The translations under genes and the position numbers were made by a program. From Vanilla planifolia (taxonomy: Eukaryota > Streptophyta > Magnoliopsida > Asparagales > Orchidaceae), in contig JAIUJO010000159.1 in assembly GCA_023846275.1 (NCBI GenBank), forward strand, positions 806,447-870,446: 64,000 nucleotides of DNA, read 5' to 3'. The notes beneath the pieces were generated by a model. The model did no database searches, was not told where the DNA came from, and saw nothing but the letters and a program-made list of their open reading frames with translations. The stretch's first letter is position 1; the number at the start of each line of letters is the position of its first letter. Positions 1-11,165 of the stretch are shown here, piece after piece.

Positions 1-59
1 TATTGCCCAAATTGCACTTGTTGCTTAAGAGCTACATGAGAATGTCTTTAATCTTCATT

Positions 60-260
60 AGGAAAGCCACTAATTCCCCATTATCATTTTTGAGATGATG
101 TATATAAATTCTTCTATATGTAGAAGTAGTCACTATCTAAAAAAAGTTTGTTTTGATCCCAAAGGGTAGGCCAATAATGCTTAGAATGTTGTTACCACCA
201 ACCTTCTTTTAAAGCCACAACCTTGTGATAAGAAGCAATATGTTGTGCCTAGCTTAGCTA
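60..260 (-). pseudogene. LINE copy 1: linker between endonuclease and reverse transcriptase
   Basis: On the - strand this translates, with stops and frame changes, to a block resembling the stretch before the RT domain of plant LINE ORF2 proteins. The family pattern there is a Trp/Lys-Ser-Arg segment, then GD-x-N-T-x-FFH, then basic residues and N-K-I. The readable order here is an acidic helix, WW, then LWDQNKLF, then NDNGEL. The homologous block at 16,105-16,310 reads LWDQNIHFFRWH and is a little better preserved. The pairing of the two blocks is clear at nucleotide level. The functional label depends on the family pattern. Confidence 0.5.
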
Positions 261-549
261 CACTCCATTTCAATTGGTGAGGCTTATTAGGAATATTACC
301 AAGCTTAGCTACTCTCCATTTCCTTAATATTGTTAATGCTCTACAAAATTTTATAGAGAAACTACTTATATGATTTGCTTTGATATTCCTTTTCTAAGCT
401 ACCTACACTAAATTTATTGAATATGGAAATGATAGCCATATGTTTTCAAACTAGGTTCTCTTATCAACTTTATTCAATGATAGCTGACTAAATTGAATAA
501 GCAGAGGGTAATGGTTTTAACGATATGAGGAAGATGTGTCAGTCTTGTA

Positions 550-1450
550 CTTAAGAATGCTTGCATACCACCAAATACTCCTAAAATCTATATATACTCT
601 TTCATATATTTACGAAAATGCCCCACCTTCATATGGCACCAAGTCAATCTTTTTCAAATAAATCCCAAGTCAGCTAGATTTAGAACATGAATGAAGCTGA
701 AGTACCAATATTGACCTTTCCCACTACTAAATCTTTTCCCTCATTTTTGATTCATGCATATAACGTGTTGTTATCCTCTGCAATAATCAATGATCCACTT
801 AGCCTTGCCAATTCTCAAATTTGATCCGAGGCTATCCAATGGTTAATATAATCTTTTGATGCACACAACACAATCAAATATATTGCTACTAGGTCTCCCG
901 TGGATAGTGACCACCTATGATGATGAATCAAAAATATCAAGCTTTACCTACTTCCAATTCTTACCCAAAAAGTTCGTCCTTCTCACACCTATTGAAGTTA
1001 TCCACTTGATTTTCCAATAAAGAAACTATGAAGAACTTATTTGGCTTTAGTAAGACTACAAGTAGATTTGAGTTTTATAGCTCTAACCTCTTGAATATTT
1101 CATACTACAAATACAACCATGCATTAATAGCTAAAAAAGTAGCATCTATGTAGACTACATACCTTTATAGCACTCCTTACTATGCAACATCTATATTTTA
1201 GTGGCACCACTGATCGATAGTAGAACATAGGACTCAAAAACTTCATGACATTCATTGCACTGTTCAAAATTAATCTATTTTCACAACTTGAGTTCCCTAT
1301 GTTCTTTGTCCATAAATCACTTACCCAAAAAAATTTATAGCCTAGGATACGAAGCTATATCTCCATCCAATAATTTGAAGTTGAATAAAGATTCTTGGTC
1401 CCAATAATGCTCCTCCTCTTCAAGGTGCCCTCCTTTCTCTTAAAACTATA
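550..1450 (-). pseudogene. LINE copy 1: probable apurinic-type endonuclease region
   Basis: The position fits, because ORF2 of plant LINEs begins with an APE-type endonuclease and this block lies between the linker and ORF1. On the - strand, about 890-926, the reading FIIIGGHYPRET resembles the conserved W-x-x-GGDFN-x-x-R-x-x-E block of these nucleases, with the Asp and Asn lost. No continuous frame survives and I cannot place the other catalytic residues. The assignment is tentative and rests mainly on location. Confidence 0.35.
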
Positions 1451-2859
1451 GTCATGATTCTAAGCTAATAAAGAGACTTTTATCCTAATATGCATTTTAA
1501 TAGAATTCTTCAAGGCTTATCCAGTAAAGGTGCTTCTCAAATCATGTACATTGTTTCTCTCATTTAGCTCCTGATTCAATCAATTGATATAGAGCTTATG
1601 TGCATAATAAATCTCCTAATGGCTAATTCTATGTAGCTCCTAGCCATGGCAAACTTGTTGACATACCTGAAATGGAATAGCTTTTCACACAAAACCTTTT
1701 AGATGAGTTTGCTGACCAATCCTTTGAAAATATGGCAGACATAGATTGAAAACCTCCGCTACTTATAATATCTCTAGGGATCCTGGATTAAATACTTCTC
1801 CAATAATTTATATAACCTTTAAGTTTCCATTCTAAATCGTTCCTCTATTGCAAACACTAGAGGGTTTTGCATACTTATTAATCACTATGTCTAGAAGAGA
1901 TGTAATATTGCTGCTCTCTACCTTGTAGATTTGGGCATACTTCAGCCAAGCTTGAACTATCTCCATCAGGATCAACACCAAGCTGGTAACTGAATACCAC
2001 TAAATTCTTTGCCAACTTAACTTCATAAGATTAATAGAAACTAGTATAAATACCATATTTGCTTCTATTTGCCACAGTCAATATACCCTAAATTAATGAC
2101 AAGGTAAAGCCAAGAACAATGCCAAATATAATGTTCAAGTGAACCTAGTTACAACAAAGCAATATGCAGTTCCTCAAAAGTTTTGAGATAGAAGAGGCCA
2201 TTACTCCATTCTTTGAGAAATCCAATGTTCTTGTGAAATACCACCATTGATTATTTTTTAATTTTCAAAATTTCATGGAACATACTTTATCCTTTTTTAA
2301 TTTCAAAATCATCTCCAAATTTATTCTATAGTTTATTTGTGCCTTTCTTGAGCACTAAGTGGTGCCACGGTAATGGATGGACTTGGATTTCATTAGGCTA
2401 CCATCTATTTTTTTCAACTTCTATAACATATTCTATGAAGAATCATCGTGACCATCATCCACTTCCTTGTAACATGATGGATATTTTTTTATTTGACATA
2501 ATTACATCTTTCACATAAACTCTATATTTTGATACCCACTCAGTCTTAGATGAATCGCAATTATGCCACTCATTCTTGGTTTGGCATTTACCCCTATGCA
2601 TAACTTGCTTTATATCTTTAAAATTGTACTATTAACTAGTCTCCAACCTACTCATACCTTTTCATTTATAGTCTTTCTTAATTGTCTTGCTATAGACACT
2701 GTTTTCTTTTAGGTTGCATAACCATCTATGGGTTCAAACCATTTTTCTTCTCATCATGAGCTCCTATCCTTACTTGTGTGAAACCACCCTCACTTTTCAA
2801 TCCTGATCATGTCTTACCTCTATAGGATAGAAGCTTTGAACTATAGTAGCATTGTGAAC

Positions 2860-2920
2860 CGACATGCTAATTATACATATCCTAGAATCATGCCCCACTT
2901 AGTGATAGATAATGTAGATA
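2860..2920 (-). pseudogene. LINE copy 1: ORF1 zinc-knuckle remnant
   Basis: The - strand reading here contains VGHDSRIC, the second half of a CCHC knuckle (Gly-His then Cys four residues later). The homologous stretch at 19,981-20,037 reads ICGKVGHASRPYTHC. In plant LINE ORF1 (gag-like) proteins one such knuckle follows an RNA-binding domain. Each copy keeps Cys residues the other has lost, so together they support the call. Confidence 0.45.
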
Positions 2921-4413
2921 AAGGGTACACCCTTATACTCATGCCTCTAAAAAGATTGACCAAATGGCCCATTAAGCAACTGATCTTGTCCTAATGACTT
3001 TGAATGGTCTATTCTTAAAAATACCTTTGTAAAGGATGACATCTACTTGTCAACCATCTTACTATAAATCTAAATAGGGTCATCCATAACCTTGGAAATG
3101 TGTAAGAGGGTGTGCCCAAAAATAAACCTAAATTAGTGAACATAAAAATCTTGTACTAAGCTCAAAACCATGTGTCCATATATCTAATCCCAATTTAATG
3201 CTTACAACCTTATAGGTTCCACCCAACCACAAAGACTCTCAATTTGCAACTAAGTCAAAGTGTAAAAAAAATCATACAGCTAACAAATCTAGAACTTGGA
3301 TCCCCCTGAAATGGCACAATCTACATTGGAGTGTTCTAGTAATCCTTTAAAAAGACAAATGATCACCACTAACTCTAAAATAAAATAATACTAGTGATAG
3401 CAAATTTGTAAACCACAAGCATCACTCAAATTTGATCATTAATTATGAAAGAGGTATTACTTGGTTCCAGCATCTTGGCATCTAAATTTGTCTCACTTTC
3501 CAAGAAATTAACAATGGGGCCTCCTATGGAAATGTTATTTCCATTGTTCTTTCTTCATTAGGTAAAAAGCTCGTTGAAGCACAACTTTCCCATGATATTT
3601 ACTGGATGATTTTCATTCAAAGATTTTTCCTCCAACACAATTTTGGCATTCCCCTAAACACTTTGCATGCACCTACATAAATAAACAACTTTAGTACCAA
3701 TTGGACATGCAACAAGCTCATTTGAGGTAGTACATAATTTTGTAGGCTCAATTAACTTCGATTCATGATCTAATCAGTTTAACTCTTCCTCCTCCATCCC
3801 TATCCCTATTATCATGTTGCCTTTCATAGTTAAAGCATCATGCATCCACAAGATTAACCCACATCAACCTTAAATGATTTATGATTACAATAGAAATCAT
3901 ATAACTTTGATACTTCTAGTGATGTCATGACGTTGTTCCATTCACCTCATTGAAGTTGATGACCAAACTTTGTTGAATCATGGATTGCAATAAAAAAAAC
4001 AAGGGTCCTCAAAACTATTCCTTAGTAGGGTCAAAACATCTTCAGTGGCCACCTGTTGATGATAATAAAACGAAGAAGTCTTTGTTATTTCTTTTGCAAT
4101 ATTTCTAGATTTAGAGGTTGCCATTGATCACTAATCCTCTTATGTACTAAAGAAACTATTGATTACACATTCATTTTAGAGTTTTTGAAATAAAAAAATG
4201 AAGCACATGTCAAAGCATGTCTTCTACCAATGTGACAACTCCAACTTGAACTATAATTTAGTCAAGCTTCTTCTCTACCATCTTGTTTTGCCACATACTT
4301 CAACCTACCTTCTACTGCAAGGAATATCATGTACCTAGACAAACATCATATTTTGACTATCTATCCTCCAATAATATCAACAACATCACCAATGTCTCCT
4401 TCCACAAACTTAT

Positions 4414-5097
4414 GGGAGTATGGTCATAAGGCTAAACCTTAAGGGAATTGATGGGAGTGCACCACCATGAGTGGAGCCTATAGGTTTATTTGACTCAATA
4501 CTTGGAAGTTTACTCGGTCCAAACATAGTAAGGTTTGGTAGAATTCAGAGTTCTTTCTTAATTCTATTGGTGGTAATGTATAACCATTCTTTGTTGGTAA
4601 AGAGATCTGTTAGGTGAATTCTATTAATAAGTAAGAATTCATCCCTCTAATTAGCTATGTGTGGAGCCCTATTGCTAGCTTTTTAAAGGGAATATTAGCA
4701 CTAAAGACATGAACATTTTAGGAAATAATAGGCTTGTGATTCCTTCAGACGTTGTGGGTCACATGCATGCTACAATAATGTATTCAAAGTCCATTGCCAT
4801 GGTTAAAGGGCTTAGGTAATCTTACAAAAATTTCACTTTGATGGAGATAGATCATTTCAATTGTTGGTTCTTAGTAAGAAAACTTTAATAAGCACTAGTC
4901 ATTATCTTGTATTTTCTATAACCCTACATTTTGTACAAACTACCCATTGCACCAATCGATTGAAAGGTGCAGCGAAGTGATATATACAATGTAAGAAGTT
5001 ACTACATGTGATTTGATGAGAAGTTTATTGAACCTTATCATTTAGAAGGAGAACACATAACAATGTTTTCATATGTGTATTTGTGAAAGGTTCATTG
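4414..5097 (+). pseudogene. 18S rRNA pseudogene, 3' third (about nt 1,110 to the end)
   Basis: The sequence follows the plant 18S gene from the GGGAGTATGGTC block to the 3' terminus. Recognisable landmarks are the universal block before GGAATTGA (4,440s), GTGGAGCCTATAGG, TTTGACTCAATAC, the block around 4,780 that matches CTACACTGATGTATTC in plants, TAGATCATTTCAATTGTTGG (4,848-4,867), TTGTACAAACTACCC (about 4,931) and GAACCTTATCATTTAG near the end (5,030s). The last bases (to about 5,097) match the GGATCATTG terminus. Most differences are C to T or G to A, and ancestral CpG sites are gone, as expected for long-methylated silent DNA. The 5' part of this gene is absent: an antisense LINE starts at exactly 4,413. 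No functional small-subunit rRNA could be made. Confidence 0.93.
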
Positions 5098-5325
5098 ATG
5101 AGAGCTATGAATGTTCAAGTGATATGTGAAAAAATTGGGGTGTGACAGCTATTTGATGCCACATTCTTTCATCACACTTGCACTTTCTTCTAGGTGGAGC
5201 TCGATGTTAAGTGGAATAAAAAATAAATAGTAGGCAAGGTCTTGTGCGAATGGAGAGAAAATATTAAGCTGGTAATGAGTCCATTATGTGTTAGTAAGTC
5301 TAATGGAGAATAGTAATTGAATATC
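5098..5325 (+). other. Internal transcribed spacer 1 remnant
   Basis: This stretch of about 228 bp lies between the 18S 3' end and the 5.8S remnant, so it is ITS1 by position. The length is in the range usual for flowering plants and much shorter than in the pine family. I see no conserved ITS1 motif left. Confidence 0.8.
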
Positions 5326-5484
5326 AAAAGGCTATCAAGAACAAAAATCTTGGTTTTCATATTGTTGAAGAATGTAGAGAAATATGTTACATCTTGTGAA
5401 TTATAGAATCTACTAAATCATCAACTTTTTGAATGTAATTTGCACCCAAGGATGCAAGCTAATGGATTACTTGTATTGATGTAA
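5326..5484 (+). pseudogene. 5.8S rRNA pseudogene
   Basis: About 160 bp, the usual 5.8S length. Three plant 5.8S landmarks are readable in order: GAAGAATGTAGAGAAAT (family GAAGAACGTAGCGAAAT, the plant form), TTGTGAATTATAGAATC (family GTGTGAATTGCAGAATC) and ACTTTTTGAATGTAATTTGC (family TTTTTGAACGCAAGTTGC). Nearly every CpG of the gene has become TpG or CpA. It lies correctly between ITS1 and ITS2 on the same strand as the 18S and 25S remnants. Confidence 0.93.
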
Positions 5485-5730
5485 TGCGATGTATTGCTCC
5501 TTGCTGAATCTTCAAATCATTTGTTTCGGTCATAACCCTAGATTTGAGTCAATTGATGGTACCCTGTGCTACGGCATGACTCATTCAAATGTTGGGTGAT
5601 AGTTAGTTGTCAATGTAGTTAGAGGTGGACACGTTTTAATATTAAGTCATTGGCCATTATGAGTTGATTTTGTAGCATGACAAGCAAATGTCCTTCAGAA
5701 ATTCAACTCCATGCTTTATTGAGTGTAATT
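5485..5730 (+). other. Internal transcribed spacer 2 remnant
   Basis: About 246 bp between the 5.8S and 25S remnants, a normal ITS2 length for a plant. It is identified by position only. No ITS2 helix motif was recognised. Confidence 0.8.
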
Positions 5731-8082
5731 TTGACCCCATGTTGGCGAGGCTATCCATTGCGTTAAGCATATGTATAAGTGGAGGAGAAGGAATTTATGA
5801 GGATTCTTTTTGTAAAATCAAGCAAAATACAAAAAGCTCAATGTTCAAATCACATAGTCTAATGCCTAAATTTAGTCTAGAGAGGGGTACTTAGCCATGA
5901 ATCATTATCAAGTACCCTAGAAGAAGGTTCTTGGGAGGGTGAGAGCCTTATTTTGTTCATTCCTACTTGCTACATTAAGCATTATCAATGAGTTAGGTTG
6001 TTTGGAAATGTAGTCCAAATTAGGTCATAGATTTAGTTGAAGGCTAAATAAGAGATCGATAACAAAAAAGTGCAGTAAGGGAAAGATAAAAAGGACTTTG
6101 AAAAGAGACTTAAAGAATGTTTTAAATTATTGAGAGAGATTTAGATGGTAGTGGATGGTGTGCCTTGGCTTGGTGTAGAACATTATTAGATAGTTTAGTG
6201 CAAAGCTCGAGGAGTGCATTACCTTAGGCCATCGAGAATGTTTCCCATGGAGAAATTATCATCATGGTCAGTCAAAATGTTCGCTATATTTAGGTTACAT
6301 TGGTGGCATCATGTGAATTGGTGACTACAAGTTAGCTCCCCATCTAGCTTAACTTGAAACATGGACAAAGAAGACTGACATGCTTGTAAGTCTAAAGGTG
6401 AGCAAGCCAAGAGGTGCAAGGAACCTAATTCTTCAGATCCTCATTTAAGAGATGATTCAATGATTGAGCCAAATCTTCTATAAAAGGCTGGAATGAGAAC
6501 ATGCAAAACAAAACACAAGACATTGTTAAATATGCCTGAGTAGGGTGAAGCCTAAGGAAACTATAGTGGAAGCCCACAATGATGCTAACATACAAATCTA
6601 TCATGTAACTTGGGTGTGTGGGGGAAGACTATTTGAACCATCTAGTAGCTAGTTCCCTTCAAAGTTTCCCTCAAGATAGCTTGAGCCAGATTCGGTGTAT
6701 TATTTGGAAATGGCGATGAATAGATGCATTGGTGGCTCCTTGCCCTTAACCAAAATCTTATACCTGAAATTGACAGCAACGCTCAACTTCTTTGAGTAGT
6801 TTAGCTATAGTATCTATGCTCCAAGTGGGCCATTGTTTGTAAGCATAACTGGCGATGTGGGATGAACTAAAAGTTGGGTTATAGTGTCTAATTGCGTACT
6901 AGCTTGGAGCTTACAAAGGGAGCTAGTCAATTAAGATATTAGAATAGTGGTCATGGATATTGAAATCCACTAATGTATGCATAAGAACTCACTTGTTTAA
7001 TCAATTATTCCAAAAAATAAATTGTAATTAAGCATGTGACCCACACCTAACCATCAGTGCATTGCAACATCTCAATGAATAGGAGGGTGCAACTATGAAT
7101 ACTAAATGTAAGACATGAGCCAACTTTGAGTGTTTGTTGTTCAGATCTTCGTTATAGTAGAAAATATTGAAATAAGAACTTTTATGATTGATTTGAGAAA
7201 AGGTTCCTTATGAATGACACTTGCACTTAGGCTAGATAATCCTAAGAGATAAGAGAAAGTAGTCAAGAAGTGCCATTTGGCATGATCTACTAAAGGAAGT
7301 TTAGTTAAACTTTTAAAGCTATGTTGTGGCAATTGATAGTGAAAGGAAGTGGTTTAGAGACATAGGCACGGGCCTTGGGAATAGTAAATTTTATACATAA
7401 AACCTATTGGCTCTAGAAACAACATAACCAGTTGTAGGGCTAAGTAATTGGAAGAGCACCACATCTTGAGTAATTATTGATGTGTTCTTAATTACCCTTG
7501 AATATCTAAGTTGCTAAGTCCCTTTAAAGACTCATTATACTCATAACTACACAATATCTCCAAGGTGAGTAACTTTTGGTATGTGGTGAAATTTAAGTAT
7601 AAGAAGTTGACAAAAAGGATTCATAATTTGGTAAAAGGATTGGCTCTAAGGATTATGAATGAGGGTCATACTTCCAAACTCATCTGCTCTTGGTGTGCTA
7701 CTCAAGCTACTTGGGCACTAAAATTAGGTCGACTTGTGTTGACTGGCAGACCCCAACTTGGCTCTTCCTTTAACATTGAACAATTAACACAGAATTGGCT
7801 CAAACACGGAGAAGCTGACGGTTTAATTATAACAATGCATTGTGATATTCTTCGAGGATGCTCAGATAATGTGATTTCTTCCTAGTTGTCCAAATGTCAA
7901 ACTAAAGAAATTAAATCATGCATAGGTAAATGAGGGGAGTCACTATAACTCTACTAAGGTATCTAAATATCTCATCATCTAATTTGTGATACACATCAAC
8001 TGAATAACAATTTTCCTACTACTTATTTTTGTTATTCAAGAAAGCCATAGGCAAGGGATTGAGCTTAGTAAAATCAGTAGAC
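5731..8082 (+). pseudogene. 25S rRNA pseudogene, 5' part (about nt 1-2,390)
   Basis: It begins with TTGACCCCATG and TTAAGCATATGTATAAG (family GCGACCCCAGG and TTTAAGCATATCAATAAG). It then follows the large-subunit gene in order: GGGTGAGAGCC (5,937), TGGAAATGTAGTCCAAA, GGGAAAGATAAAAAGGACTT (6,078), CTTGAAACATGGAC (about 6,352), TGCCTGAGTAGGGTGAAGCC (6,533), GAACCATCTAGTAGCTAGTT (6,636), GGCGATGTGGGATGAAC (6,851), AAAAGGATTGGCTCTAAGGA (7,634), GACGGTTTAATTATAACAAT (7,818) and AATGTGATTTCTTCCTAG (about 7,867). It stops after AAATCAG at 8,082. The gene resumes without loss at 9,171. Transitions at former CpG sites dominate. Open frames in this stretch are chance products of rRNA sequence. Confidence 0.93.
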
Positions 8083-9170
8083 ATCACCAATGAAGAAATC
8101 ATTGTCAAGGCCTATCACAATTGTCAATTGATCAAGGTTTGAATTGGAGGCCCCACATGCATTGGCAATGGTTAGTGGGCTTACCATCTACTTGTGACTC
8201 AAAAGGTCAGCAAGCTATAAGGCATAAGGATGCTGATTTATGGGATCCTAATTCAAGGGGTGAGCCACTAAATAACTTAGATCTTCTATAAACTATTAGA
8301 GTGGGAGTAGGCTTAAATGAACCTAAAAGTTGGTGAACTAAGCCTAAGTAGGCAAAACCCAAGGAAATCCTTATGGAGGCCCATAGAGATAGTAATGTGT
8401 AAATCATTCATTTGACTTGGGTGTACAAGTGAAAAATTAAGTGAAGCACCTAGTAGTTGGTTCCCTTTATAATTTACTTCATGACAACAATGGCCACTAT
8501 TTGAGTTTTATTTGGCAAAGCCATTGATTAGAGGCATCGAGTGATTAATGCTCTTGAGCTATTCACCTTAAACTAATAGGAGGGCTTAAATCAAGGCTCC
8601 AAGTAGGACACTTTTGGTAAGCATAATTATTGAAGTGGGATAAAAAAATCTGGGATATAATGTCCAACTATCAACTAACTTTTAGCTTTCAAAAAGTGTT
8701 GTCAATTAAGATAGTAGGATGGCAGTCATGGAAGTTGAAATCCATTGATGTGTGCAAAACAACTCACTTATTGAATAAATTATCCCAAAAATTGATTGTA
8801 GTTAAATGTGAGACCCATAAATGTTCATCGGTGCAATGCTATGCCTCGACAAGTAGGAGAGTGCAACGGTCATAACAAAATGTGTGGCACAAGTCAGTGT
8901 GGAGTATTTTGTTGTGCACATTTTTTGTGGTAAGAAATATTCAAATGAGAACTTTGAAAACTGAATGAGGAAAAAGGCTCTATGTTAACGATAATCCAAT
9001 AATGGTTAGTTGATCCTAAGAGATGAGGGAAACAAATTAGAGAGTGCCATTTGGCATTAGCTTATAAAGGAAGTTGAGTTGAAATTATTGAGCTGGGATG
9101 AGGGAATTGATGGAAGCAAGTGTTTTTAAGATGTAAGTGAGCATTATGCAAAGAGTAAGTTTTTTTGCTT
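8083..9170 (+). pseudogene. Inserted second copy of an internal 25S segment (about nt 650-1,640)
   Basis: From about 8,150 to 9,165 the sequence repeats the 25S block already present at 6,320-7,390, spaced about 1,775-1,807 bp. Matching landmarks are the block around 8,278 with 6,471, CCAAGTAGGACACTTTTGG (8,601) with CCAAGTGGGCCATTGTTTG (6,820), and GTGCCATTTGGCATTAG (9,045) with GTGCCATTTGGCATGAT (7,270). It ends in the block equivalent to GTTTAACAGCC. The first 60-70 bp (8,083-8,150) are not clearly placed. The flanking 25S pieces end and restart at adjacent positions, so this reads as a clean insertion of one 25S piece into another, direct orientation. The two copies are strongly diverged, so the event is old. 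Confidence 0.8.
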
Positions 9171-10107
9171 AACAACTTAGCTTAAAAAGGAAGACACTAT
9201 TGAGATTTATTCTTGTCTAACATTATGAAATGACTTGAGAGGTGTAGCATATGTGGGAGATAGCATGTGGACTAAATTAATTAGGGTGGGTCAATCTTAT
9301 TAAAGGACATTGTTACGTAAGAGAGTGATTGGGGTGGAACATTTATTGAAAGATAACAAAGTTGTCCTAAGATGAGCTCATTGAGAATAGAAATCTCAAG
9401 TGAAACAAAAGGGTGAAAGCTCGTGTGATTCTAATTTCTAGTACGATTGCAAACAATAAAAGAAATGTCAATCAATCCATTAGGCATTCAAATTTGTTGC
9501 TAAAGGTGTTAGAAAAGTTATCATAAGGACAACTTGTTTGTGGTAACCTAGCATTCACACCAATGTTGCTTTTTGATCCATAGAAGCAAGCTCATCCTAT
9601 CATTGTAAAAAAGAATTTATTGAGTGTTGGATTATTCAAGCACTAATAGTCAACATGTTCTAGGTATTGAACATTGTGTGAGATGTCAGATTTTACCTAT
9701 TAATGAATGTGTCATGATAATAAGTCAAGCTAGTGTTGTAGAAACCATTGATTCACCCAATTGTTTATTACACTTGAATTAAAAGCTAAGGCATGAAGCT
9801 ATCTTTTGGAGGGTTATGACTGATGGCCTCTAAGTCAGAATCCATGCATAAATGTGATGATTAGGCTCATTGTCAATGTGTTGGCCAAAGGGGCTTTCCA
9901 GCCTAGGGGTATATAACCATGAGCTTTTCTTGTGCCATGGAATGTTGTATGACATGAGCATTATAAGAAATGATAGTTAAGTATGAATAGTGAGTAGAAT
10001 CTTTTATAGATCACTTAAATTTGTGACTAAAGATTATAATTGGTAACGTAACCTTACTATCATGATCTACTAAGATTCTACTCTTTATTGTAGTAAATTG
10101 ATGCCCT
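9171..10107 (+). pseudogene. 25S rRNA pseudogene, 3' part (about nt 2,390 to the end)
   Basis: It continues directly from the break at 8,082. Landmarks in order: AGGAAGACACTATTGAG (9,179), GAAATGACTTGAGAGGTGTA (9,228), GATAACAAAGTTGTCCTAAG (about 9,352), GAAACAAAAGGGTGAAAGCT (about 9,402), GTTGCTTTTTGATCC (9,564), CCTATCATTGTAAA (9,596), GCCTCTAAGTCAGAATCC (about 9,825), GAGTAGAATCTTTTATAGA (9,991) and CTACTAAGATTCTACTC (10,067). The sarcin-ricin loop region (about 9,730) reads TAGTGTTGTAGAAACC where functional genes have AGTACGAGAGGAACC. The universally conserved GAGA loop is therefore destroyed. The 3' end near 10,107 is estimated from the last readable match. Confidence 0.92.
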
Positions 10108-10634
10108 CAAGGAGATTGACATCAAAAATGTTTCAAATCACACTTGCTTACTTATAGACTTGCTCACTTGCTTACTTACACAACATGCTCGCTTACTATA
10201 CTTGCTCTAATTATTGTGATACTTCATGTAGTTCTTCATGTGGTACTTTATATGATACTTTATATGATACTACAAGATTCACATCATCTCCCTTGGAGGC
10301 TTGCCTAAGTGAAATGTTGAAATGCCTCATATTGCCCATCAGGATGTTAGTTGGTGTAATATAGGAATTCTAACATTTTAGCCTTCGTACAAATTGTGAT
10401 GATCCACTAACACCGAATGCTATGTCACCATAAATTGATCCCCATAACCCAAATATGTCACATCAAATTCAAAACTTTTGCTCTCATGCTCGCATACATT
10501 ATTAAGGAGATACCTATTGCAATTCTATATTTAGGCCACAACTTTCACTTTTTGTACCCTATTCATCACTTGTCATTCCTTGGGTATGGTTATGGAGTCA
10601 CTCTTTTGGGTGGCTTATGTTCTTCCTTGATGGA

Positions 10635-11165
10635 ATTGTTTCAAATTACAATCTACAAGGGGCAATGTACAGGACAAAGTGGCCCTTGGTGAAGCATAAG
10701 TTAGATGGTGTAATATGCACTAGGGTTTGCACATGCGTGGCTATGGCCCAACCCATAAGTTAAGGTAGTTGTGCTCATGATAGAGCATTCAACATGTTGC
10801 AACACTACACTCATGTGTGGTAGCCAGTCCACATCTACATTTGTCCATCCTTTGCATGTGGCCATGTTGGTCAAATGAAGTGTAACTTCATTTTAGAGAC
10901 TTTATGTTGTAAGCTATAGACATAAGGATAAGGTTGATTCCATATTTGGAGACTTACCCTCTTGGTATAAGTTTTACAATATGAAATCAACAAGGGGATA
11001 TGTGTAGCAATATGTAACCCATAGTGAAGCGAGAGTTGGATGGTCCAATATGTGCTACAATTTGTGCATGTTAGGTTTCTACTCTGATGATCTACTACTA
11101 CTACACATGAGGTAAAGCACTTGGTACACTACAACATTGTTCATGCAAAAGGAAGCCAGCCTATT
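10635..11165 (+). repeat. Two diverged IGS sub-repeats, spacing about 333 bp
   Basis: GTGAAGCATAAGTTAGATGG at 10,690 pairs with GTGAAGCGAGAGTTGGATGG at 11,023. The similarity extends both ways: AATCTACAAGGGGCAATGT with AATCAACAAGGGGATATGT before it, and the stretch ending in AGCCAGTCC near 10,830 with AGCCAGCC near 11,163 after it. Repeats of this kind are usual in plant ribosomal spacers. A weak third copy may follow around 11,280-11,400. Confidence 0.65.

Larger units (their letters stand above)
1..4413 (-). mobile_element. LINE copy 1 (old non-LTR retrotransposon): linker, endonuclease, ORF1 and 5' end; the RT part lies left of the window
   Basis: This is a heavily decayed LINE read on the - strand. 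It aligns throughout with the copy at 16,100-21,581: the linker at about 60-260 with 16,105-16,310, the stretch at 2,341 with 19,456, the stretch at 3,514 with 20,663, and the 5' ends at 4,413 and 21,581. In - strand order it shows a 5' end abutting 18S rDNA at 4,413/4,414; an ORF1 region with a degraded CCHC zinc knuckle at about 2,872-2,912 (VGHDSRIC readable); an endonuclease region at about 550-1,450; and the linker before reverse transcriptase. The RT and RNase H parts would lie beyond the left edge. Stops and frameshifts are everywhere, so it cannot be autonomous. RNase H in the sister copies fits a plant L1-type element, but the clade is not settled. Confidence 0.72.

Noticed and set aside
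1..4413. Host genes in the first 4 kb (for example the 61-codon frame at 2,809-2,994)
   Set aside because: The stretch aligns with LINE copy 2 on the opposite strand, and the frame overlaps the ORF1 zinc-knuckle remnant.
7565..7885. 106-codon open frame on +
   Set aside because: It lies wholly inside the 25S remnant, across highly conserved rRNA blocks such as GGATTGGCTCTAAGGA and GACGGTTTAATTA, so it is a chance frame.
8082..9171. R1 or R2 type insertion site as the reason for the 25S break
   Set aside because: The break lies downstream of the R2 site block (around CTCTACTAAGGTATC, about 7,950), and the inserted DNA is 25S, not a retrotransposon.
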